64,000 nucleotides of DNA from Labilibaculum euxinicum. GTDB taxonomy: Bacteria; Bacteroidota; Bacteroidia; Bacteroidales; Marinifilaceae. Every line of letters begins with the position of its first letter. Within the stretch, counting starts at the first letter, position 1. The notes below the pieces were generated by a model. The model was not told the origin of the DNA. It worked only from the letters and a program-made list of their open reading frames with translations, and searched no databases. This document shows positions 26,112 to 34,691 of the stretch, one piece after another. Made by a program: the position numbers and the translations under genes. The stretch is taken from contig NZ_WTCR01000005.1 in assembly GCF_009795715.1 (NCBI RefSeq), positions 186,001-250,000 on the forward strand, given 5' to 3'.

Positions 26112-27668
26112 TTAGTTTCCTCCGTGATTAGGTCCGATTTTAATTTGCTTTAACATGATTTTGATTTCTGCAATCAATAGTCCGGTAAATACAATCAGGA
26201 AAAGGAAGAATGTAATTATCACAGACATACTATCAATACTTGAAACTGCAGCCATTGTAGGCATCAAATCCTGAATCACCCATGGCTGGCGTCCCATTTC
26301 GGCCAGAATCCACCCACACTCAGAAGCCAGATATGCCAACGGGATACTCCAAATCGCCATACGTAAAAACCACTTTTTATTAACTACGCTTCCTTTATAG
26401 ATATATACCAAACACAATACAAACAACAAAATAAAATACATTCCCAGTCCAACCATAATATGGAAACTGTAAAAGGATATTGAAACCGAAGGAACCACTT
26501 CATATGGATCAGAAAAATAACCGTAACCAAAATATTTAAAATTAGCTTTCAGCTCTTTTTCAGCTTCTTTTGCACCAACTGTATCATCAGTTTTCTTAGC
26601 CGCTTTATACGCTTTTAACGCAGCAATGGCTTTGCGCCCCATTTCCATCTTCTCAGTTACAGGCGGATGAATTTCACCATCGTTATCGGTATATCCGTTA
26701 ATGATATCGTTCACTCCGGGAACAAAAGCATTTCCATCCAAATAAGCCATATAAGAAAGCATGTTTGGAATTTCAATTTTAAAATGAAAATCCTTCATAT
26801 TCTCATTGGTACCATCTCCTTCACTTGTTGACATAATTCCCAATGCAACCAAACCAGCTCCTTTCGATCCATTATATAAACCCTCGAAGGCAGCAAATTT
26901 CATTGGTTGATCGCGAACAATTTCTCTCGCAGAATTATCGCCGGTCATAACCGTAAATAAAGAGGTAAGCAATCCAAAAACAGCAGCCACAACAATACTT
27001 CTCTTTGCAAAAACCACATTCGTTTTTTTCAAAATATACCAGGCACTTACACCTATTACGAAAACTGCTGCAAGAATATAAGCTGAAGAAATTGTATGTA
27101 AAAATTTATTAACCGCAGTTGGTGAAAACAGGACATCCCAAAAGTTATCCATTTCGTTGCGTGCCGTGTCCGGATTAAATTTCATTCCAACAGGATTCTG
27201 CATCCAGCCATTGGCAACTAAAATCCACAAAGCAGATAGATTGGAACCAATTGCAACTAACCATGTAGAAATTAAATGGAACTTTTTACTTACTTTATTC
27301 CAGCCAAAAAACATCACTGCAATAAATGTAGATTCCATAAAAAAGGCCATAATTCCTTCAATAGCAAGAGGTGCTCCAAATATATCACCTACGAACCATG
27401 AATAATTCGACCAGTTGGTACCAAACTCAAATTCAAGAATAATTCCTGTTGCAACACCAATCGCAAAATTAATTCCAAAAAGAGTCATCCAAAACTTGGT
27501 GGTCTTTTTCCATGCCGGATCATTGGTTTTCACATAAATGGTTTCCATGATAGCAATAATGAAAGCCATACCTAACGTTAAAGGGACAAAAATCCAGTGA
27601 TACATCGCAGTAAGTGCAAACTGCGCCCTGGACCAATCCACTAAAGAAAGATCTAAATTTTCGATCAT
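26112..27668 (-). CDS. cydA: Cytochrome bd ubiquinol oxidase subunit I
   Basis: CydA binds hemes b558, b595 and d and the quinol. The 518-residue protein begins with 'SRAQFALTAMYHWIFVPLTL', where H24 corresponds to the distal-heme ligand near the N-terminus. 'GRQPWVIQDLMPT' is the conserved C-terminal block. The region between the middle helices contains a long charged segment (EIHPPVTEKMEMGRKAI, onward), consistent with the long Q-loop type. It lies one base after DUF4492 and two before cydB. Confidence 0.96.
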   Translation of the reverse strand: MIENLDLSLVDWSRAQFALTAMYHWIFVPLTLGMAFIIAIMETIYVKTNDPAWKKTTKFWMTLFGINFAIGVATGIILEFEFGTNWSNYSWFVGDIFGAPLAIEGIMAFFMESTFIAVMFFGWNKVSKKFHLISTWLVAIGSNLSALWILVANGWMQNPVGMKFNPDTARNEMDNFWDVLFSPTAVNKFLHTISSAYILAAVFVIGVSAWYILKKTNVVFAKRSIVVAAVFGLLTSLFTVMTGDNSAREIVRDQPMKFAAFEGLYNGSKGAGLVALGIMSTSEGDGTNENMKDFHFKIEIPNMLSYMAYLDGNAFVPGVNDIINGYTDNDGEIHPPVTEKMEMGRKAIAALKAYKAAKKTDDTVGAKEAEKELKANFKYFGYGYFSDPYEVVPSVSISFYSFHIMVGLGMYFILLFVLCLVYIYKGSVVNKKWFLRMAIWSIPLAYLASECGWILAEMGRQPWVIQDLMPTMAAVSSIDSMSVIITFFLFLIVFTGLLIAEIKIMLKQIKIGPNHGGN

Positions 27669-27669
27669 T

Positions 27670-27915
27670 TTATTGATTTTTAGGATTAGTTAATTGATCA
27701 ATCACATAATCACTACGCTCCTGATCGCTGTCATATTTTGTTTTTAAGAAATTTGGAAAGAATAACAACTTTAAAATAAAGAACATAACAAATAGCTTTA
27801 TCAAAATAATAAGCCAAAGCTGACGACTCCATTTACTTTGATTTCGAAAACCTTCGTAATAGAATGTCCAAATAGTTTTTGGCAATTTTAATAATCTGTT
27901 GAGTGTATTATTCAT
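27670..27915 (-). CDS. DUF4492 small membrane protein of the cyd operon
   Basis: The 81-residue protein matches the Bacteroidota DUF4492 pattern: 'FYYEGFRNQSKWSRQLWLII' and 'LIKLFVMFFILKLLFFPNFL', giving one hydrophobic helix and a charged C-terminus. It is found almost only directly before cydA in this phylum, and the same holds here with one base between genes. A role in assembly of cytochrome bd is likely but unproven. Confidence 0.88.
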   Translation of the reverse strand: MNNTLNRLLKLPKTIWTFYYEGFRNQSKWSRQLWLIILIKLFVMFFILKLLFFPNFLKTKYDSDQERSDYVIDQLTNPKNQ

Positions 27916-28544
27916 TGTATTAAAGAACTACTATATTTTATTCCACATACTTTATCTTGATAAAATAAAAGACATCCAAGTCCGATTTTGCTTATCAAAA
28001 TACATAACAAATGTAAAATTATTTAAGAAACAGAAGTCAAATTTACCATAGATAGATTTTATATGGTCATATAGAAAATCAATAAATATTTAATTTGCAA
28101 TTAGTTGAAACACCAACCACCAAACTAAACACCTTCAAACACACTGATTTTAAAGGTATCCGATAATTTACTGCCTCTTGTAATAAATTCCAGTGTTTTA
28201 TCTCACAAAACATTAGAAACTTAAAAAGAAAGAATTAAAATTCATATTATCAAGCCATTACCCTTCAATAACTCACAAGAATGATAAAAACACATTGAGA
28301 TCTGTTTATTAGCTTCTCTATTTGACAGGTCATTACAAATGAAAATATTTATTTATATTTGAGTTAGTTCGTAATCGTTTGTAAAGCATAATACAATTAA
28401 ACAAACATAGGATAAAAGCCCTATTAATAAGGAATTTACCTTCTTATTTAGAATTGTTTCAAAAAAGTATTTTCAGCTCTTATTTCAATTACTCCCATTT
28501 GATAAAATGGACGTACTTAAATAAAAAACTAACCCAATTGCATA
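27916..28544. promoter_or_regulatory. Divergent control region between the cyd operon and the FeS-NrfD-cytochrome cluster
   Basis: These 629 bases hold no credible gene. For the cyd operon, the minus strand has TTTG (28041-28038), a 22-base spacer and TACATTTG (28015-28008). A perfect dyad TTTATC-TT-GATAAA (27951-27964) lies in the cyd leader. For the rightward cluster, TATATTTG (28354-28361) is a perfect -7 element, with no TTTG at the right distance. I see no FNR-type TTGAT-N4-ATCAA box, although oxygen control is expected. Confidence 0.45.
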
Positions 28545-29480
28545 ATGAAAGAAGAAACATCAAACAACAGCAGACGAAAGTTCCTTAAAAGTGTTGGGAT
28601 TACCGTTGGCGCAGCAGGTGTTGTTAGTGGATTTTCTCTTCTTGGTGCAGCTAAAGCTGCAGCACAAGAACCTGGAGAAACAGTAAATCTGTTAACACAA
28701 GATGGACAACTCGTTCAAGTTGATAAAAATCAATTGCGCCCAACAGTAACAGGACCACTTACCGAATTGCAGAAAAGAGGACGTGAAGGTATTGCCGGAA
28801 AGTCGTTTGTAATGGTTATTGATCTTAGTAAATGTAGAAATGCCCGAAAATGTATGGCTGCATGTCAAAATCATCACCAATTAAGACCGGATCAACACCA
28901 TATTAATGTTCTTCAAATGCAGGATGCTGAACATACAGCTCCTTATTTTATGCCCAAACCTTGTCAGCATTGCGACAATCCTCCGTGTACCAAAGTTTGT
29001 CCGGTAGATGCTACTTTCAAACGTCAGGATGGAATTGTACTAATCGATAATGAACGATGTATTGGTTGTCGGTTTTGTATAGCAGCCTGTCCTTACTCTG
29101 CGCGTATTTTCCAATGGACAGAACCTAAGGATGCGGAAAAATATAAAAATCTCACCTACAATATCGAAGCTAACGTTCCTCAAAAGAAAGGTACAGTAAG
29201 TAAATGTTTATTTAGTGCCGACAGACTTCGCGAAAACAAACTTCCTTCCTGCGTTTCTTCCTGCCCGAATGGTGTTTACTATTTTGGAGATCAAAATGAA
29301 GATGCTGTTACCAACGGTACAACTCACGAAACAGTTCGTTTTTCTCAATTAATAAAAGAAAATGCGGGATATACGCTGATGCCTGAGTTAGGAACGAAAC
29401 CCCGCGTTTATTACCTGCCTCCAAAAAACAGAGCTTTTGAGTTTAATGGTGATCTTTTAAACGAAGAAAATCTTCATTAA
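28545..29480 (+). CDS. Tat-exported ferredoxin-type iron-sulfur subunit (PsrB/DsrO/NrfC-like)
   Basis: The 311-residue protein has a Tat signal (S9-R-R-K-F-L-K) followed by a hydrophobic stretch to about residue 40, so it should fold in the cytosol and work outside the inner membrane. Four cysteine groups follow the four-cluster pattern: C97/C103/C107, C140/C143/C148/C152, C172/C175/C178/C182, and C221/C236/C240. Groups I and IV each lack one ligand (A100 and S224), so the two outer clusters may be 3Fe-4S or absent. It heads an FeS-NrfD-cytochrome c gene set and should pass electrons from the membrane subunit to the cytochrome. No molybdenum catalytic subunit is encoded nearby. Confidence 0.9.
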   Translation: MKEETSNNSRRKFLKSVGITVGAAGVVSGFSLLGAAKAAAQEPGETVNLLTQDGQLVQVDKNQLRPTVTGPLTELQKRGREGIAGKSFVMVIDLSKCRNARKCMAACQNHHQLRPDQHHINVLQMQDAEHTAPYFMPKPCQHCDNPPCTKVCPVDATFKRQDGIVLIDNERCIGCRFCIAACPYSARIFQWTEPKDAEKYKNLTYNIEANVPQKKGTVSKCLFSADRLRENKLPSCVSSCPNGVYYFGDQNEDAVTNGTTHETVRFSQLIKENAGYTLMPELGTKPRVYYLPPKNRAFEFNGDLLNEENLH

Positions 29481-29547
29481 AGCATTGTTTCAATCATCAA
29501 TAAAAGAATAATAAACAGATTTTATTTGCCCTAAATAATTTAATCTT

Positions 29548-30888
29548 ATGAATGACTTACAAGAACAGAAAGAAACGACTCTTTCGTTTGAGAAAATAAA
29601 AAAAGACATTCTTCGTCCGATGCAAAACCACAAAGGTCTGGAACTTTGGATTGCGTTTCTAATAACAGTAATAAGTGTTTGTGCCTGGGCCTACTACGTA
29701 CAATTACGTGACGGATTGGGAGTTACCGGCATGCGCGATTACGTATCCTGGGGACTGTACATTGCCAACTTTGTATTTTTTGTTGCCGTGAGTTTGGTTG
29801 GAATGCTTATTTCGTCGATTCTGGGTTTGCTCCGAATCGATTGGATAACACCAATATCGAGAATTGCTGAGATAATAGCAGTTGCCTTTGTTGCCGTTGC
29901 CGGTCTGGTAATTATTATGGATATGGGACGTCCCGACAGAGTAGTTAATGTGCTTATCCATGGTCGTTTTCAATCTCCAATTCTTTGGGATATAACTGTA
30001 GTAACCACCTATCTGACAATAAGTCTTCTGTTACTGATTTTACCAATGATTCCAGATTTGGCGATCTGCAAAAATGAATTAAAAAAAGCATCTCCTTTAT
30101 TGAAAAAACTGTACAATATTCTTTCATTTGGTTATATCAACACTCCTGGGCAATACAAGCACTTACACAAAATGATCCGGACATTAATGGTTCTTATTGT
30201 TCCGGTAGGTTTGGCAATTCATACCGTAACCTCGTGGTTGTTTGCTGCAACCTTGCGAAATGGTTGGGATACTACAATTTTTGGCCCCTACTTCGTTGCA
30301 GGAGCATTTGTAGCAGGTTCGGCAGGATTAATCGTAGCTATGTATTTTTTCCGCGTTAGTTATAAACTGAAGGATTACATTACCGATGTTCAGTTCGATA
30401 ATATGGGAAAACTGATGGTGGCTGTATGTTTGGTATATTTATATTTCAATTTAAATGAGTTCTTGGTTCCCGGGTACAAAATGAAAACCGGAGATGATGT
30501 TCATTTAACGGAATTATTCGCCGGACATTGGGCAATCATGTTCTGGTCGTCTCAATTGCTGGGTAATGTGATTCCAATTATGCTATTGGTTACCAAAAAA
30601 TTCAGAAAGCCTTTTCCTATCATGATTATTTCATTATTTATTTTAGCAGGAGCCTGGATCAAAAGATATGTAATTGTTATCCCAACATTACTTCATCCTC
30701 ATTTACCCATTCAGAATGTACCACAAAACTTTGTACACTACTATCCTAGTGCGATAGAAATTTCTGTAACCGTTTTAAGTTTTGCTTTAGCACTCTTAAT
30801 CATCACCGTTTTATCAAAAATATTCCCGGTAGTTCCCATATGTGAAATTGCCGAACAAAAAGGAATCGAAGTGAAAATTGAAGCTTAA
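29548..30888 (+). CDS. NrfD/PsrC-family quinol-interacting membrane subunit
   Basis: The 446-residue protein is mostly membrane helices with the features of NrfD/PsrC/ActC proteins ('YVSWGLYIANFVFFVAVSLV', 'LGLLRIDWITPISRIAEIIA', 'DMGRPDRVVNVLIHGRFQSP', 'WDTTIFGPYFVAGAF'). It resembles ActC of alternative complex III (54.3 kb) in these blocks, including WG-x-Y-I-x-N-F and GRPxR. Such proteins oxidise or reduce quinol at the periplasmic side and hand electrons to the FeS subunit. It sits 67 bases after the ferredoxin gene and its end nearly touches the cytochrome gene. Confidence 0.92.
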   Translation: MNDLQEQKETTLSFEKIKKDILRPMQNHKGLELWIAFLITVISVCAWAYYVQLRDGLGVTGMRDYVSWGLYIANFVFFVAVSLVGMLISSILGLLRIDWITPISRIAEIIAVAFVAVAGLVIIMDMGRPDRVVNVLIHGRFQSPILWDITVVTTYLTISLLLLILPMIPDLAICKNELKKASPLLKKLYNILSFGYINTPGQYKHLHKMIRTLMVLIVPVGLAIHTVTSWLFAATLRNGWDTTIFGPYFVAGAFVAGSAGLIVAMYFFRVSYKLKDYITDVQFDNMGKLMVAVCLVYLYFNLNEFLVPGYKMKTGDDVHLTELFAGHWAIMFWSSQLLGNVIPIMLLVTKKFRKPFPIMIISLFILAGAWIKRYVIVIPTLLHPHLPIQNVPQNFVHYYPSAIEISVTVLSFALALLIITVLSKIFPVVPICEIAEQKGIEVKIEA

Positions 30889-30901
30889 AAACATGCAAAC
30901 A

Positions 30902-31822
30902 ATGAAAAATGCTATCAAAATAATTGCCAGTTTGTTTCTACTTTTTGTATTCACCGCCTCTGTTGTAAATGCCCAAAAATGGCAGGCACCAGTATTGTCG
31001 AAAAAGAAACAAAATCCTTACGAGGCCAGCACAAGAAATATTAGTTCTGGTAAAAAGATTTACAATATTAATTGCAAGTCCTGTCATGGTGATGCTACCA
31101 TGGGAAACATGTTACCTCTTCAACCAGTTGCTCCTTCCGATTTAGGATCGCAGGCATTTTTGATCCAAACAGATGGAGAAATCTATTACAAGGTTAACAA
31201 AGGCAATGGCGCAATGCCCACTTTCGAAAAAACTTTAAGTGACGAGGACAAGTGGATGGTTATTACCTATCTGCGCTCTTTCGATCAGAATAAAAAGGAA
31301 AGCAAGAAAATTGTGGAAGTGAAAAATCCTGAAGTAACTGATGTGAAACTTCTTTTAGACATCAATAATGAGAACAAAAGAATATTAGCTAACCTAACGG
31401 GTGTTACTGCAAAAGGTGATCGTGTTGCCTTGCAAGGTATTGAACTAAGCGTAAAGGTGAAAAGAAACTTTGGCTATTTAGATATCTCGGGCGACGATGC
31501 ATACACAAACGAAAAAGGGGAAGTTAATGTTCAATTTCCGGAAGATTTACCCGGCGATCGTGAAGGACATGTGAATCTTTTAGTTAAAGTTACCGACGAT
31601 GCCTACTATGGAGAAGTGATTGTTGATAGAATTGCCAGCCTTGGCATACCCACCAACCCGGTAAATCCTTTGGATGAAAGAGCTATGTGGGGAACCCGGG
31701 CAAATGCTCCTATATGGATTATTTTCAGCTATGTTGGTGGAGTCATCTGCATTTGGGGAGTTATCTTTCTGGTACTATTTCAACTAATTCAACTGCCTAA
31801 ACTCGCAAAAAACAAAGAATAA
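30902..31822 (+). CDS. Membrane-anchored monoheme cytochrome c with an Ig-like domain
   Basis: The 306-residue protein has a signal peptide (to NAQ, residue 25), one heme-binding C58-x2-C61-H62 site (CKSCHG) with 'GAMPTFEKTLSDEDKW' as the usual Met-ligand region, and a beta-sandwich-like domain (about 125-240). One C-terminal membrane helix lies at about 274-297 (IWIIFSYVGGVICIWGVIFL). ATG 30902 gives the cleanest signal peptide; ATG 30893 is possible. It follows the NrfD gene by 13 bases. It should carry electrons from the FeS/NrfD pair to periplasmic acceptors such as the cbb3 oxidase encoded next. Confidence 0.88.
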   Translation: MKNAIKIIASLFLLFVFTASVVNAQKWQAPVLSKKKQNPYEASTRNISSGKKIYNINCKSCHGDATMGNMLPLQPVAPSDLGSQAFLIQTDGEIYYKVNKGNGAMPTFEKTLSDEDKWMVITYLRSFDQNKKESKKIVEVKNPEVTDVKLLLDINNENKRILANLTGVTAKGDRVALQGIELSVKVKRNFGYLDISGDDAYTNEKGEVNVQFPEDLPGDREGHVNLLVKVTDDAYYGEVIVDRIASLGIPTNPVNPLDERAMWGTRANAPIWIIFSYVGGVICIWGVIFLVLFQLIQLPKLAKNKE

Positions 31823-31825
31823 AAA

Positions 31826-31957
31826 CTACTCGGAATCATTCTCTTTCTTCTTTTTTGATGGTGCACCTAATTTATACAAGAGGTATCCCATCCCCACTAA
31901 AAAGTGAAGAGCTGTAATTCCAGCTATAATGTAAACAAGAGTTGAATCAGATTTCAT
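31826..31957 (-). CDS. Small single-helix membrane protein on the opposite strand
   Basis: The frame encodes 43 residues: a short polar start, the helix VYIIAGITALHFLVGMGYLL, and a very basic/acidic tail (KLGAPSKKKKENDSE). The ATG at 31957 is preferred because the upstream in-frame extension to 32083 only shadows ccoI. It lies tail-to-tail with the cytochrome c gene (3 bases) and head-to-head with ccoI (41 bases). Composition and topology look like a real membrane peptide, perhaps a small oxidase subunit, but no family is known to me. Confidence 0.5.
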   Translation of the reverse strand: MKSDSTLVYIIAGITALHFLVGMGYLLYKLGAPSKKKKENDSE

Positions 31958-31998
31958 ATCAAATAATCTAAGACTGTAAGGTCTGCAAGTTGGTGAAA

Positions 31999-34470
31999 AT
32001 GCAGGAAGAAACAAAAAAACACATTTGTGTACACTGTGGCGACGACTGTGGTTCACATCCCGTAATTTGGGATGAGAAGCCATTTTGCTGCAATGGTTGT
32101 TCTACTGTGTATCAGATTTTGCACGAAAATGAACTTTGTACCTACTACGATTTTGAATCAAACCCTGGAATTAAAATTGAAGCCGGAAAATACAAAGAGA
32201 AATTTGCTTTTTTAGATGACAACGAAATTGCAGAGCAACTTTATGAATTCGCAGAAGGAAATATCAGAAAAATAACTCTTTATATCCCAAGCATACATTG
32301 TAGTTCTTGTATTTGGTTGTTGGAACATCTCAATATTTTAAATCAGGGAGTTATTAAGTCGATGGTCAATTTCGTTAAGAAAGAAGTGGCCGTTACATTT
32401 AATTCCGATGAAATCTCAATTAGAGAATTGGCTGAATTACTTTCTTCCATTCATTATATCCCTGAGATTACTCTTGATAAATTACAATTAAAACAAAATG
32501 AAGAAGTAAACAAGAGTCTTCTTTACAAAATCGGTATTGCCGGATTTTGTTTTGGAAACATCATGCTTTTGAGCTTGCCCGAATACGTTCCGGGTCATGA
32601 GTATTTGGAAACTCATTTCAAAGAATTTTTTGGGATGATGAATTTCTTCCTTGTTTTACCTGTTTTCTTTTACAGCGGAAGTGATTATCTGCTATCTGCC
32701 GGAAAGGCAATAAAACACAAATTCATTAATATAGATGTTCCTATTTCGATGGGAATACTGATGCTCTTTATTCAAAGTAGTATTGAGATTTTCAGCGGTT
32801 CGGGAGCTGGTTATATGGATTCCCTTACCGGATTAATTTTCTTTCTCTTAATAGGAAAGTGGTATCAAAACAGAACCTATCAGGCACTCTCGTTCGAACG
32901 GGATTATCGATCTTACTTTCCGGTTGCCGTAAGTAAAATGGAAAACGGAATTGAGATAAGTACTCCTATTGAAAAGCTGGAGAAAGGCGACATCATATTA
33001 ATCCGTAATCAGGAATTGATTCCTGCCGATGGTATTTTAATGAAAGGAGAAGCTCAGATTGATTACAGTTTTGTTACCGGTGAATCGAAACCTGTATTTA
33101 AAGAAAGCGGCGACGCTGTTTTTGCAGGAGGAAAACAGATGGGAAGTGCCATTGAACTGACCATCGAAAAAGATGTAATTCAAAGTCGTTTGACCCAATT
33201 GTGGAATCAATTTGAAGGCGAGGATTCTTCAAATACCAAACTAAACTCATTAATCGATCAGATCAGCAAATATTTCACCATTGTAATTATTGCAATTGGA
33301 CTGTTTGCAGGAATCTACTGGCTGCTAAATGATTCAAGCAAAGCTGTTTTTGCCTTTACTTCGGTTCTGATTGTTGCTTGTCCGTGCGCACTGGCTCTCT
33401 CTGCTCCTTTCGCTATGGGAAACACCATGCGATTGATGGGAAGAATGGGAATCTATCTAAAAAGCTCGGCAGTGGTCGAAAAATTAAATTCAATCACCAC
33501 CATCGTTTTTGATAAAACAGGAACGATAACACAAGCCGATGAGGTAAAGGTTAAATTTCATGGAGATGCATTAAGTGATGATGACAAAATCGCAGTAAAA
33601 TCATTAACCAGACATTCTACTCATGTTCTAAGTTCTACTTTGTATGAGTATTACAAGAGCATTCCTCCCGAAACAGTTGTTGACTATACTGAATTGCCAT
33701 CAATGGGAATTTCGGGTACAGTTAATGGCCGGAAAATTAAGCTGGGCTCTGCAAAATTTATTTACGAAGGAAAAACAGAAACCAGTTCTTTAAACACTGA
33801 AGTTTACCTTTCGGCAGATGGAAAAATAAAGGGACATTTCTCTTTGAGTAATCAATACAGAACCGGTTTGTCAGAATTAATAAACGGACTGGCTCCTAAA
33901 TACGATTTGCACATTTTATCGGGTGATAATGATTCGGAAATGGAAAATCTGAAACAGATATTTCCAGCAACATCAATTATCCGCTTCAATCAGTCGCCAA
34001 ATGATAAATTGGAATACATCAACAATTTAAAGAAACAAAACAAATACGTTTTAATGATTGGCGATGGATTAAATGATGCCGGAGCCTTAAAAACAAGCGA
34101 TGTTGGTATTTCAATTGCCGATGACATTTACCATTTTTCGCCTGCGTGCGATGCTATTTTGGAAGCTTCAAAATTTCAAGAATTAAAGTACTTCCTAAAA
34201 ATATCAGCAAAAAGTGTTTGGATAGTAAAACTAAGTTTCATACTCTCTTTTCTTTACAATTTATTTGGATTGTATTTCGCAGTACAAGGAATCTTATCGC
34301 CTATTGTTGCAGCTCTGCTAATGCCAATCAGTTCCATTTCGGTGGTGGCTTTTGCAACTTTTACAACCAATTACATTGCTAAATCGAAAGAGACAAATAA
34401 TAAAACCAAATCGAATAATAAAGAAGCAAAAACATCTGTTTTTCTAAAAAAATCGGTTCAACTAAATTAA
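31999..34470 (+). CDS. ccoI: Copper-translocating P1B-type ATPase of the cbb3 system
   Basis: CcoI/FixI moves copper outward for assembly of the CuB centre of cbb3 oxidase. The 823-residue protein starts with a Cys-rich zinc-ribbon-like segment (CVHCGDDCG, CCNGC), then a metal-binding domain with 'SIHCSSCIWLLE' and membrane helices. The transport motif is CPCALALS, the phosphorylation motif DKTGTIT, and the hinge GDGLNDAGAL. ATG 31999 is chosen over TTG 31990/GTG 31993. ccoS follows after 7 bases. Confidence 0.95.
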   Translation: MQEETKKHICVHCGDDCGSHPVIWDEKPFCCNGCSTVYQILHENELCTYYDFESNPGIKIEAGKYKEKFAFLDDNEIAEQLYEFAEGNIRKITLYIPSIHCSSCIWLLEHLNILNQGVIKSMVNFVKKEVAVTFNSDEISIRELAELLSSIHYIPEITLDKLQLKQNEEVNKSLLYKIGIAGFCFGNIMLLSLPEYVPGHEYLETHFKEFFGMMNFFLVLPVFFYSGSDYLLSAGKAIKHKFINIDVPISMGILMLFIQSSIEIFSGSGAGYMDSLTGLIFFLLIGKWYQNRTYQALSFERDYRSYFPVAVSKMENGIEISTPIEKLEKGDIILIRNQELIPADGILMKGEAQIDYSFVTGESKPVFKESGDAVFAGGKQMGSAIELTIEKDVIQSRLTQLWNQFEGEDSSNTKLNSLIDQISKYFTIVIIAIGLFAGIYWLLNDSSKAVFAFTSVLIVACPCALALSAPFAMGNTMRLMGRMGIYLKSSAVVEKLNSITTIVFDKTGTITQADEVKVKFHGDALSDDDKIAVKSLTRHSTHVLSSTLYEYYKSIPPETVVDYTELPSMGISGTVNGRKIKLGSAKFIYEGKTETSSLNTEVYLSADGKIKGHFSLSNQYRTGLSELINGLAPKYDLHILSGDNDSEMENLKQIFPATSIIRFNQSPNDKLEYINNLKKQNKYVLMIGDGLNDAGALKTSDVGISIADDIYHFSPACDAILEASKFQELKYFLKISAKSVWIVKLSFILSFLYNLFGLYFAVQGILSPIVAALLMPISSISVVAFATFTTNYIAKSKETNNKTKSNNKEAKTSVFLKKSVQLN

Positions 34471-34477
34471 ATAGTAA

Positions 34478-34687
34478 ATGAGTGTATTGTTCGTTTTAAT
34501 AGGTGTTAGCATGCTTGTAGCAGGAGGATTTCTTGTCGGATTCCTTTGGGCCGTGAAGAAAGGACAATATGATGATTCTTATTCTCCATCTGTTCGAATT
34601 CTATTCGACGATCAGGAAAATGAAGCGCAAAAAGAAGAAAAAAAACAAATAGAAAAGGATACAACTAAGAAAAACCATAAATCTTAA
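34478..34687 (+). CDS. ccoS: cbb3-type oxidase assembly protein CcoS
   Basis: CcoS is a small membrane protein needed for cofactor insertion into cbb3 oxidase. The 69-residue protein shows the family start 'MSVLFVLIGVSMLVAGGFLV' with 'GFLWAVKKGQYDDSYSPSVR' and 'ILFDD', and a charged tail. It lies between ccoI (7 bases) and ccoNO (4 bases). Confidence 0.95.
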   Translation: MSVLFVLIGVSMLVAGGFLVGFLWAVKKGQYDDSYSPSVRILFDDQENEAQKEEKKQIEKDTTKKNHKS

Positions 34688-34691
34688 TTTA

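Noticed and set aside
28141-28544. FNR/CRP-type box upstream of the FeS-NrfD cluster
   Set aside because: No TTGAT-N4-ATCAA-like dyad with acceptable match was found by eye.
31958-32083. N-terminal extension of the 43-residue minus-strand peptide
   Set aside because: It is antisense to the Cys-rich start of ccoI and has a random composition.
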